From the IMG/VR virus record IMGVR_UViG_3300023435_000076, positions 1 through 28,922 of that record: a DNA stretch of 28,922 nt. The stretch is one strand, 5' to 3'. The notes below the pieces were generated by a model. The model was not told the origin of the DNA, made no database searches, and saw only the letters and a program-made list of their open reading frames with translations. Below are positions 22,103-28,666 of this stretch, piece by piece; within the stretch, counting starts at the first letter, position 1, and each line of letters opens with the position of its first letter. The DNA comes from a virus. Made by a program: the position numbers and the translations under genes.

Positions 22103-22852
22103 ATGCTTACCATAGGAGAAATAGTAAACTATAAAGGTGTAGCCTATAGCACTGTTGCTAATCCTTGTGTAGTATTGAAGGTAGACCCTGGTTCAGCATA
22201 CCCCTTTATTGTCCAAGATAGTAATAATAACACCTGGTGCTTTGAGGAAAAGGACCTAGAAGCAGTACCTAATGATGAAGAGAAGGACTGTGACTGTATA
22301 AGCTGTAAAGGTGATGGATGTACTAAGTGTAGTGTTAATAGTTTAGATAATTATGAGCTAAGGGTAGATCAAGCATTACCGGAGGATTATACAGGAATTG
22401 CATTACAAAAGTATACAAAAAAGAAGAATGATGCACTTGATAGAATGTGCAAAGAAAATAAGGAGCCTGATCCTGTGGTGATTAAAGAAATGACAGATAG
22501 AATACTACAAGACTTCGGAGATCCTTCGGCAGAAGAAATAGAAACTAACTCTAAAGGCGGTAAGAATAGTAAGATAGGAGTAAGATATGACCTAATACCT
22601 CCATTAGCTATTAAAGAGTTAGCTAAAGTATTAGAACAAGGATCTAAGAAGTATGACGAATGGAACTGGTTGAACGTAGATGTAAATCAACACATTAATC
22701 ATGCTTTAAACCATATATTTGAATCACTAGTAAACAAATCTGAGAATAATACTAGTGAAACTATAGAACAAAATAGAATAGAAGAACTATCACATGCTTT
22801 CTGTAGATTAGGGATGGCATTAGAACTACTACTAAGAAGGAGACTTAAATGA
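22103..22852 (+). CDS. dATP/dGTP pyrophosphohydrolase-like protein with SH3 and Cys-rich N-terminus
   Basis: A 249-residue three-part protein. Residues 1-55: SH3-like barrel (TIGEIVNYKGVAYS ... WCFEEKDLEAV). Residues 63-76: four-plus-cysteine knuckle (CDCISC and GCTKC). Residues 150-245: a domain resembling the N-terminal dATP/dGTP diphosphohydrolase fold (GGKNSKIGVRYDLIPPLAIK, YDEWNW, HINHALNHI, ELSHAFCRL), which in some phages is the MazZ-type enzyme that lowers dGTP/dATP. Predicted to hydrolyse deoxynucleoside triphosphates. Strong AAAGGAGAAG ribosome binding site. Confidence 0.75.
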   Translation: MLTIGEIVNYKGVAYSTVANPCVVLKVDPGSAYPFIVQDSNNNTWCFEEKDLEAVPNDEEKDCDCISCKGDGCTKCSVNSLDNYELRVDQALPEDYTGIALQKYTKKKNDALDRMCKENKEPDPVVIKEMTDRILQDFGDPSAEEIETNSKGGKNSKIGVRYDLIPPLAIKELAKVLEQGSKKYDEWNWLNVDVNQHINHALNHIFESLVNKSENNTSETIEQNRIEELSHAFCRLGMALELLLRRRLK

Positions 22853-22947
22853 CTAGTACACTAATACTAATACTAATGTTTATAGGAGTAGTATTCATAT
22901 TACGTAATGCTCCTAGTAGTGATGATAGTGATTATGATAACTTTTAA
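22849..22947 (+). CDS. Tiny membrane peptide (32 aa)
   Basis: A 32-residue ORF overlapping the upstream stop as ATGA. The sequence MTSTLILILMFIGVVFILRN is one hydrophobic helix with a short acidic tail (DDSDYDNF). AGGAG lies upstream inside the preceding gene. Small membrane peptides of this type are common in phage operons; no function can be assigned. Confidence 0.6.
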   Translation: MTSTLILILMFIGVVFILRNAPSSDDSDYDNF

Positions 22948-22962
22948 CCGAAGGAGTAAGGT

Positions 22963-23196
22963 ATGCCAATATTTGAAACTAAAGATGATCTAGTATCATT
23001 CTTTAAGGTACTAACGGATAACCTGGATAAGAACTTAGGTGAATCAGGATTTGAACTAAGTTTAAACATATCTGCCATCAATATGAACAATACTGATGCT
23101 ATAATGGATGCATTTAAAACCTGTCAGAAAGCAGGAGAGAAGAAGATAGTAGGAGTAAAAGGCAATATACCTAACCCTTTGGCAAAGAAAGGGTAG
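22963..23196 (+). CDS. Hypothetical protein (77 aa)
   Basis: Starts MPIFETKDDLVSFFKVLTDN after CCGAAGGAG. Alpha/beta with an N-terminal helix, a strand (FELSLNISAINM) and a basic C-terminus (PNPLAKKG). No family recognised. It precedes the polymerase gene by 76 bases, the stretch that holds the shared 38-bp element, and may be the last gene of a sub-operon. Confidence 0.65.
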   Translation: MPIFETKDDLVSFFKVLTDNLDKNLGESGFELSLNISAINMNNTDAIMDAFKTCQKAGEKKIVGVKGNIPNPLAKKG

Positions 23197-23220
23197 GCCT
23201 ATGTATAGGTAGAGAGAGAT

Positions 23221-23258
23221 CGTTGAACCTTGACCCCTTAGAGAGTGTTAGAAGGGTA
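23221..23258 (+). promoter_or_regulatory. Shared 38-bp element, polymerase copy
   Basis: Ungapped 29-of-38 match to the reverse complement of 13954-13991, with the same conserved blocks GAACCTTGACCCCTT and TTAGAARGGTA. It ends 14 bases before the polymerase start codon, close to its ribosome binding site, and points toward it. As RNA, CCTT near the 5' end or ACCC in the middle can pair with AAGG or GGGT at its end, so translational control is also possible. Confidence 0.55.
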
Positions 23259-23272
23259 TTATAGGAGGTGTT

Positions 23273-25060
23273 TTGAGTAAGATACCAAAGGTATTAGATG
23301 TAGAGACTACCGGACTTAACTGGACTAAATGCGGTATTATAGGCTGGGGATCTTACAGCAAACAAGATAAAGATATCAGCTTTACTAAAGATATTGAATC
23401 AGAAGAGAAGTATGAGTATATCTACCATAATGGCTCATTTGATGTTAAAGTAGCACATAAGAATGGAATAGAGTTACCATTTGATCATGATACTATACTA
23501 ATGGCTAGTTTATTACAGTATAGGAATAGTGTTAAAGAGTATTACTATAATAGTTATGATGAAGAGACTAAACTTAAAGAGAGTCTATCCTTAGATGCGT
23601 TAGCTAAGAAAGACCTAGATATTCAAAATACCTGGAAAATAGACTGGAATAAAGATACTCCTACTTATGATGAGATTAAAGAACATTGTCTAATGGATTG
23701 TAGAGTAACTTACCACCTGTTTGAAATATATAAGGAAAGACTTATTAATAATGGACTGTGGGAGTACTACGTTAAACTAATGATGCCCTTTGCTAGGATG
23801 TTAGTAGATGTAGAGTGTGCAGGTATTAGATTAGATTTAGCGAAGCTAACCAAACTTAAAGCAGATTATGGAGAACGATTAAAAGTATGGGAAGTTGTAT
23901 TCCGTAAAACTCATAAAGAAGTACTGGATATAGTAAGTAGACATTTGATCCGAGATAAAATAGCTAAAGTAAAACCTGGTAAGAAACCTGAAACTAAACA
24001 AAATAGAATAGATAAGATAGTTAAGGATGGCATTGAATTTAACCCAAGATCTAATGTACATATGAATAAGTTATTAGAACTTAAAGGATTAGAGATAAAG
24101 GATAAGAATGGTAAAAGAACTAGCTCCTCTAAGTTATTATATAGGTATAGACATGATCCAGTAATAGGGTCTATATTAGAATACAAGAAGATTAAAAAGA
24201 TCCATAGAGACTTCTTATGTAAATGGGACGATTTAAGGATAGATGATGTATTATATACTAACTTTAGATTATGGGCTACTAGAACAGGTAGACTAAGTAG
24301 TGCAGAGCCTAACTTACAGCAAGTACCTAAAGATAAAGAGATTAGAGAGTTGTTTATACCTAGAGAAGGTAAGGTGTTTACTGTAGTTGATGCTAAACAA
24401 ATGGAAGCAAGGCTAGCGGCATATTTTAGTAAAGAGCCTAATCTCATTAAAGCATTTAAGGATGGTACAGATGTATATGGACAAATAGCAATAGATCTTA
24501 TGGGATTAGATTGTTTACCCAATGATGTAAAACTTAAATATCCTAAGGAGAGACAAGTAGGTAAACAGTTATTCTTAGCTAGTTTATATGGACAGGGATC
24601 TAAGAGTCTACATTTTATATTAAGTAGAGAACATGAGATAGATATTACATTAAGTGAGTGTAGGTCTTATAAGAGATTATTTAATAAGACATACCATAAA
24701 CTTATCTCCTTCGGTGAAAAACTTAAAGAAGAGGTAATGGATAAAGGTTATATTACTAATTGGTTTGGACGTAAAGTATTTATACCGAAGGATAAGGCGT
24801 ATAGAGCTATTAATTATTATATTCAAGGGTCTAGTAGTGAATTACTATCATTCGTTCAACTGAACATAGTTAAACATCTCCCAGAGGGTGCTAGGATACT
24901 TCTATTAGTACATGACGAAGTAGTATATGAACATAAACCAGAAGATACTGATAAGATAGTTGACATCGTTAAGAAATATATGATAGAACTAGTTAACAGC
25001 AAGTATGACATGTTTATGGATATGGACATCTCAACTGGCAAAGATTGGAGTGTAAAATGA
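23273..25060 (+). CDS. DNA polymerase, family A (Pol I type), with 3'-5' exonuclease
   Basis: A 595-residue protein starting at TTG (23273) behind AGGAGG. Exonuclease domain: DVETTGL (D9, E11), YHNGSFDVKVA (N53, D57), LMDCRVTYHLF (D142). Polymerase domain: TGRLSSAEPNLQQVP (338-352), motif A VVDAKQMEARLAA (D373), motif B R427-x3-K431 to YG440 (RQVGKQLFLASLYG), motif C LLVHDEVVYE (H547, D548, E549). The 5'-3' exonuclease domain of bacterial Pol I is absent, as in phage replicases. All catalytic acids are present. Stop overlaps the next gene as ATGA. Confidence 0.95.
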   Translation: MSKIPKVLDVETTGLNWTKCGIIGWGSYSKQDKDISFTKDIESEEKYEYIYHNGSFDVKVAHKNGIELPFDHDTILMASLLQYRNSVKEYYYNSYDEETKLKESLSLDALAKKDLDIQNTWKIDWNKDTPTYDEIKEHCLMDCRVTYHLFEIYKERLINNGLWEYYVKLMMPFARMLVDVECAGIRLDLAKLTKLKADYGERLKVWEVVFRKTHKEVLDIVSRHLIRDKIAKVKPGKKPETKQNRIDKIVKDGIEFNPRSNVHMNKLLELKGLEIKDKNGKRTSSSKLLYRYRHDPVIGSILEYKKIKKIHRDFLCKWDDLRIDDVLYTNFRLWATRTGRLSSAEPNLQQVPKDKEIRELFIPREGKVFTVVDAKQMEARLAAYFSKEPNLIKAFKDGTDVYGQIAIDLMGLDCLPNDVKLKYPKERQVGKQLFLASLYGQGSKSLHFILSREHEIDITLSECRSYKRLFNKTYHKLISFGEKLKEEVMDKGYITNWFGRKVFIPKDKAYRAINYYIQGSSSELLSFVQLNIVKHLPEGARILLLVHDEVVYEHKPEDTDKIVDIVKKYMIELVNSKYDMFMDMDISTGKDWSVK

Positions 25061-25416
25061 ATAATAAAGAATACGCAAAGGCATTAAGATTAATGGCAAA
25101 GATATATAAATATAATCCAGAGCTTCCTCAGATTAATGAACTTAAGCTATATCCATCAGGAATAGAGCAGGTTAGATTATGTATTAAATCATTAGATAAT
25201 ATTAAAAAGAACTATGATTCCCATTTTATACGTATTACAGGTACTATAGGTGGAATACGTATAGAAGCAGTAGATTGGAGAGAGGTAGTATGTACTAAAA
25301 GAGTAGTAGGTACTAGACTAGTTAAAAGAGAAATACCTATAGAAACTAAAATAGTAGAAGTAGAAGAAGAAATAGTAGAGTGGGATTGTAATCCAATACT
25401 GGGAGACTCAAAATGA
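25057..25416 (+). CDS. Hypothetical protein downstream of polymerase (119 aa)
   Basis: Start taken at ATG 25057 (MNNKEYAKALRLMAKIYKYN): GGAG with a six-base spacer and ATGA overlap with the polymerase stop. The frame is open 12 bases further to a TTG, which is less likely. Helical N-terminus; the C-terminal third alternates hydrophobic and charged residues (KREIPIETKIVEVEEEIVEW) as in a long beta hairpin. A polymerase-associated factor is possible from coupling only. Confidence 0.7.
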   Translation: MNNKEYAKALRLMAKIYKYNPELPQINELKLYPSGIEQVRLCIKSLDNIKKNYDSHFIRITGTIGGIRIEAVDWREVVCTKRVVGTRLVKREIPIETKIVEVEEEIVEWDCNPILGDSK

Positions 25417-25652
25417 TAGTAATGAATTTTACATTAGAACATGAGAATAATCTTTATGAAATAGAATGTGATGTAACATTGAGTAGAGAGTTATATGGAG
25501 CAGATTATGATGGTAATAGAGGAGCTATGTTAGATATGTATGAGTTAGAGAATTGTTATATAAGTAACTCAGCAGATGGAGAGACAGCTAATGAATTATT
25601 TGAATTACTAGAAGACCCTATAAATGATTATATAAGTAGTAACATAGACTAA
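25413..25652 (+). CDS. Small acidic protein (79 aa)
   Basis: Overlaps the upstream stop as ATGA with GGGAG upstream. The N-terminal half is strand-rich (MNFTLEHENNLYEIECDVTL), followed by a strongly acidic region and SADGETANELFELLEDPIND helix. No family recognised. Its coupled position between the polymerase-linked gene and recA suggests an accessory of the replication module. Confidence 0.65.
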   Translation: MIVMNFTLEHENNLYEIECDVTLSRELYGADYDGNRGAMLDMYELENCYISNSADGETANELFELLEDPINDYISSNID

Positions 25653-25659
25653 AGAGGAT

Positions 25660-26649
25660 ATGATGACTGAACCTAAAAAGAAAGAGTTTAAGGATATTAA
25701 TAAGGCTTATGGAGAGGATACTATTAAGTACCTTACAGATGATTATGTTACTCCTGATGAGGTAATTCCTACTGGTGTTCTTTCTCTTGATCTTGCCGTA
25801 GGAAATGGAGGGTTAGCTACTGGTACTATAATGGAAGTATATGGCCCTGAATCAGCAGGTAAGACTACTATAGCCATGTTCATTATGAGAGAAGCACAAA
25901 GGTTAGGACATAAAGTAGCATTTGTGGATATGGAACATGCATTTGATACAGGACTAGCTAAGAACTATGGACTAGACCTTTCTCAAGTGGCTTTCTCCCA
26001 ACCTGAATGTGGAGAACAGGCTTTAGGAATAGTAGAGATGTTAGTAGAAGAAGGGAATCATAAAGTTATAGTGGTAGATAGTGTAGATGCATTAGTACCT
26101 AGATCTGTTCTAGAGGGAGACTTTGGTGACAGTAATATGGGTAGGCAGGCTAAGATGATGAGTCAAGCATTAAGGAAACTTACTCCTGCGGTATCTAAAC
26201 AAGGAGTATTACTAATATTCATTAATCAAATCAGAATGAAAATAGGCATAGTATATGGCAATCCAGAAACTACTAGTGGAGGTAATGCTCTTAAATTCTA
26301 CGCTAAGTATAGATTAGAAGTACGTAGGAGAGAAGTACTTAAAGACGGTACATTAGTAATAGGTGCTAAAACTAGAGTAAAGGTAGCTAAGAACAAGAAA
26401 GCACCACCTTTTAGAGAATGTATATTTACATTAATATATGGTAAGGGTACCGATACAGATCAAGAACTAGCTGATGTATCCTTAGAGCTAGGTATAGTAG
26501 ATCGTAAAGGGGCCTGGATGTTCATAGATGGAGAACAGATAGGACAAGGCTCTAAGAGCATAGTAGAGAAGATTAAGTCAGACCCAGAGTTTAAAACCAT
26601 GCTTACAGATCTAGTAGCAAATAGTACTAAAGCTGAAACGAAGGAGTAA
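25660..26649 (+). CDS. recA: RecA recombinase
   Basis: A 329-residue protein similar along its whole length to bacterial RecA. Walker A GPESAGKTT (62-70), the MEHAFD catalytic glutamate segment (E92), Walker B VIVVDSVDALVP (136-147), the FINQIRMKIG stretch (187-196), the L2 DNA-binding loop NPETTSGGNALKFYA (201-215), and C-terminal GAWMFIDGEQIGQG. The usual RecA core is intact; the N-terminal helix is short and the acidic C-terminal tail is reduced. RecA promotes homologous strand exchange. Together with nuclease-SSB and the RuvC-like gene it makes a full recombination set. Confidence 0.95.
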   Translation: MMTEPKKKEFKDINKAYGEDTIKYLTDDYVTPDEVIPTGVLSLDLAVGNGGLATGTIMEVYGPESAGKTTIAMFIMREAQRLGHKVAFVDMEHAFDTGLAKNYGLDLSQVAFSQPECGEQALGIVEMLVEEGNHKVIVVDSVDALVPRSVLEGDFGDSNMGRQAKMMSQALRKLTPAVSKQGVLLIFINQIRMKIGIVYGNPETTSGGNALKFYAKYRLEVRRREVLKDGTLVIGAKTRVKVAKNKKAPPFRECIFTLIYGKGTDTDQELADVSLELGIVDRKGAWMFIDGEQIGQGSKSIVEKIKSDPEFKTMLTDLVANSTKAETKE

Positions 26650-26650
26650 T

Positions 26651-26857
26651 ATGAAAGATATAACTGTTAGAGTAACACCTTGTACATATAGAGGCATCTA
26701 TAATAACTGTACTGAGATACGTGTTGAAGTAAATACTAGGGGAGAAAAATATTCATATATTATGATGCTTGATAATGATGTATTTTCAAGTATTTGGGAA
26801 CAATCCTTCGACCATATTAAAGAAATAGTGAAAAATGAAATACAAGATAAGGAGTAG
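26651..26857 (+). CDS. Small hypothetical protein (68 aa)
   Basis: Start follows the recA stop by one base with AAGGAG in the recA end. The protein begins MKDITVRVTPCTYRGIYNNC and is strand-rich (EIRVEVNTRGEKYSYIMML), ending in a helix. No family recognised. It is immediately followed by the spanin gene, whose ATG lies one base past its stop. Confidence 0.6.
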   Translation: MKDITVRVTPCTYRGIYNNCTEIRVEVNTRGEKYSYIMMLDNDVFSSIWEQSFDHIKEIVKNEIQDKE

Positions 26858-26858
26858 T

Positions 26859-27155
26859 ATGACTGCATTACTTACACTATGGGCTAAGAAGATATTTATT
26901 AATAAGTATACATTAATGTTCTTAATTCTTGTGCTATGCAGTATGGCATCTTATTATAAGGGTAGACAAGATATGAAGAATAAGTACGCCAGATCTCAAC
27001 TTAAAGAGGTGATAGAATATGTGGATGAAAAGAATAAAGTTACTGATTATTATGATAGCAATAAGTTTGATGATGAATGGGTGCTGTCGGGAATCATTAG
27101 TAAAAATTCCAAAGGATGCATATCCTCAGATGGAATGTGTGACAATAAACGATAA
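26859..27155 (+). CDS. Inner-membrane spanin (Rz-like)
   Basis: The frame is open upstream, but AAGGAG places the start at 26859 (MTALLTLWAK). The 98-residue product has an N-terminal membrane anchor (residues about 17-33, YTLMFLILVLCSMASYY), then a charged periplasmic segment with helical repeats (RQDMKNKYARSQLKEVIEYV). Its size, N-in topology and the overlapping lipoprotein gene in another frame are the hallmarks of an i-spanin, which with the o-spanin fuses the inner and outer membranes at lysis. It has no strong sequence match that I can name. Confidence 0.65.
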   Translation: MTALLTLWAKKIFINKYTLMFLILVLCSMASYYKGRQDMKNKYARSQLKEVIEYVDEKNKVTDYYDSNKFDDEWVLSGIISKNSKGCISSDGMCDNKR

Positions 27156-27261
27156 TTGTGTATGTGGAGAAGAGCTTAGGAAAGTAATTAATAACATGCT
27201 TAAACTACAAAAACACATTGACAATTTAAGTATATCACCAGGCTTTAAAAAGGAGAAATGA
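27019..27261 (+). CDS. Outer-membrane spanin lipoprotein (Rz1-like)
   Basis: An 80-residue ORF in another frame within the i-spanin gene, extending 106 bases past it. It has a basic start, hydrophobic core (LLIIMIAISLMM) and lipobox MNGC with C22 as predicted lipid site, followed by several prolines and cysteines and a helical tail. AAAGAGGTGAT selects ATG 27019. Nested architecture with the i-spanin is the classical lambda-type arrangement and supports both calls. The -3 lipobox residue is Met, slightly unusual. Confidence 0.65.
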   Translation: MWMKRIKLLIIMIAISLMMNGCCRESLVKIPKDAYPQMECVTINDNCVCGEELRKVINNMLKLQKHIDNLSISPGFKKEK

Positions 27262-27262
27262 C

Positions 27263-27412
27263 ATGAAACGAATAAAACAACCAATAAATTTTAAAGAATT
27301 GGATCCTGCTACGCTAAGAGGTAAGGATTTACTTAAAGCATTAGATATAGTAATTAAAGATATTTATAAGATATTAAATGAACTAAAGGATAACACTAAT
27401 GAAACCAGATAG
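27263..27412 (+). CDS. Tiny basic protein (49 aa)
   Basis: ATG one base after the o-spanin stop, with AAAAGGAG upstream. Begins MKRIKQPINFKELDPATLRG and is helical and lysine-rich, with an amphipathic segment DLLKALDIVIKDIYKILNEL. No family recognised. It overlaps the next ORF by 14 bases. Confidence 0.55.
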   Translation: MKRIKQPINFKELDPATLRGKDLLKALDIVIKDIYKILNELKDNTNETR

Positions 27413-27614
27413 ATCATATACATATGTAGAACACACTAATCCAGAAAACTATGACTCTGATGATATAATCTATGCTAATGGAGGTAGAGGATATAGGAGT
27501 AGAAAAGATGGTAAAATTAAGCTAATCAGATGCCCTGCTTGTAAAAGAGAGAACTGGGCTATGGCTGTAACTTCAGGTGAATGTGCCTGGTGTGGCTACA
27601 AAGAGGAGGAATAA
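27399..27614 (+). CDS. Zinc-ribbon protein (71 aa)
   Basis: Starts MKPDRSYTYVEHTNPENYDS; the C-terminal half contains CPAC and CAWCGY, two Cys pairs 15 residues apart, a zinc ribbon. AAAGGAT ribosome binding site. Such small zinc ribbons occur in phage recombination modules and bind nucleic acid or RNA polymerase. Function unknown. Confidence 0.7.
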   Translation: MKPDRSYTYVEHTNPENYDSDDIIYANGGRGYRSRKDGKIKLIRCPACKRENWAMAVTSGECAWCGYKEEE

Positions 27615-27799
27615 TACTTACTTATAAAGTAGAGGACATACTAGCTAACATATCCGTCCAAGTAGGAGGATATGGAGAGACTCTTAGTAAGAAAGGTATA
27701 AGTCTTACAGATCTAGTAGACTTAACAGAGTTCTTAGTAAATGAAGTATCTAAACTTAAAAGCATTATAATAGAAATACCAGAGACTTATAACTCATAA
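27581..27799 (+). CDS. Small helical protein with uncertain start (72 aa)
   Basis: The body LTYKVEDILANISVQVGGYG ... SKLKSIIIEIPETYNS is clearly protein-like. A strong AGGAGG at 27604-27609 has no ATG/GTG/TTG behind it in frame, only ATA at 27611 and 27614. Candidate conventional starts are ATG 27581 and GTG 27590, which lie inside the preceding zinc-ribbon gene in another frame. Either the ATG is used or an unusual ATA start operates. No family recognised. Confidence 0.5.
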   Translation: MCLVWLQRGGIILTYKVEDILANISVQVGGYGETLSKKGISLTDLVDLTEFLVNEVSKLKSIIIEIPETYNS

Positions 27800-27807
27800 G
27801 GAGAGGC

Positions 27808-28083
27808 ATGATGCCTAGATCAAAGAAAAAACAAAAATCTATTAGTGATAAGTATACTCTAGTAATAGTTGAATGGATAGATATAGCAAGTGATGCTTCA
27901 TGGGTTAGTGAGAAAGATGCTCAAAAGATGGAATGTGTTACATGTATTGAGGTAGGATGGATGATACATGAGGATAAGAAGCAGATAGTATTATCATCAC
28001 AGTTCAATGACAGTGACTGTGGAAATAGGACTGTAATTCCTAGAGGGGTAATTTTAGATATAAAGAGGATTAACAATGAATAA
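27808..28083 (+). CDS. Conserved phage hypothetical protein (91 aa)
   Basis: Begins MMPRSKKKQKSISDKYTLVI, followed by VEWIDIASDASWVSEKDAQK and GWMIHEDKKQIVLSSQFND with CGNRTVIPRGVILDIKRI. This is a small beta-rich family seen in many phages without known function; W/D-rich strand pairs and the RTVIPRG motif are typical. AAGGAGAGG ribosome binding site. Expect a globular all-beta protein. Confidence 0.75.
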   Translation: MMPRSKKKQKSISDKYTLVIVEWIDIASDASWVSEKDAQKMECVTCIEVGWMIHEDKKQIVLSSQFNDSDCGNRTVIPRGVILDIKRINNE

Positions 28084-28204
28084 GTTCCATGCATTATACA
28101 TATACACTATTATTAAGTTCTTATTAGATTTCTTATTTATTGTACTATGCAAATGGGATGTATTCGCTGGATTTATAATTAAACTACTAAAGAGGACAAT
28201 ATGA
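28076..28204 (+). CDS. Tiny membrane protein (42 aa)
   Basis: Start overlaps the upstream stop by eight bases, with AAAGAGGAT as ribosome binding site. It has a hydrophobic core (IIKFLLDFLFIVLCKW) and a second hydrophobic patch (FAGFIIKLL), with basic ends, so one or two membrane spans. It overlaps the next ORF by four bases. No family recognised. Confidence 0.55.
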   Translation: MNKFHALYIYTIIKFLLDFLFIVLCKWDVFAGFIIKLLKRTI

Positions 28205-28380
28205 GCAAATATAGTATATACCAAGAACAAGAGATAATTCAGACAATAGATCTAGTACTGGATAAGGTATATGATATAGATATACCTGGATTTACAGTTA
28301 TTATGATAAGAGAGATCAGAGAAGAAGTATTAGGTGAATTAAAGATAGATCCACTTAAAAAGGAGGTCGTATATGCGTAA
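28201..28380 (+). CDS. Small helical protein (59 aa)
   Basis: Begins MSKYSIYQEQEIIQTIDLVL; acidic, predicted helical, with VIMIREIREEVLGELKID in the C-terminal half. AAAGAGGAC ribosome binding site within the upstream gene and an eight-base overlap with the downstream ORF. No family recognised; its coupling to neighbours is the main support. Confidence 0.55.
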   Translation: MSKYSIYQEQEIIQTIDLVLDKVYDIDIPGFTVIMIREIREEVLGELKIDPLKKEVVYA

Positions 28381-28648
28381 CCATGAAGATGGGCATACAT
28401 TAGTAAATAATGTTAATGGTATTAAGATCAGGGTATTTAAAGATTGTATGGTACTAGGAGCATTGGATAGGCAGGGTATGTTAGCATTATCTTTTTTAAG
28501 TAGTTCTATGGATTATACAAGTAACTCAAATATTACAGTACATTCATTAGATGATGAATCAGTACATACAGTAGAGATATATTATAATAAAGAACAAGAC
28601 GATGAACCTGAAGATAAAAGTAATGAAATAGGTTTTGTATTTGAATGA
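28373..28648 (+). CDS. Hypothetical protein (91 aa)
   Basis: Start ATG at 28373 is preceded by AAGGAGGT, an excellent ribosome binding site. The protein begins MRNHEDGHTLVNNVNGIKIR, is strand-rich in the middle (HTVEIYYN) and ends with an acidic stretch (EQDDEPEDKSNEIGF). No family recognised; precedes the RuvC-like gene by 18 bases. Confidence 0.65.
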   Translation: MRNHEDGHTLVNNVNGIKIRVFKDCMVLGALDRQGMLALSFLSSSMDYTSNSNITVHSLDDESVHTVEIYYNKEQDDEPEDKSNEIGFVFE

Positions 28649-28666
28649 TTACCAAAGGAGTACAGT

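Noticed and set aside
23221-23258. Possible tRNA remnant, because of the GTTCAACG-like reverse complement
   Set aside because: No acceptor stem, D-arm or anticodon arm could be placed; the sequence is better explained as the repeated 38-bp element.
23879-25041. Minus-strand open frames opposite the DNA polymerase
   Set aside because: They are shadows of the polymerase reading frame; the plus strand carries all catalytic motifs of family A polymerases.
22849-28204. Tiny membrane ORFs as holin candidates
   Set aside because: Single short hydrophobic helices are not enough to call a holin and no endolysin is adjacent; kept as unassigned small membrane proteins.
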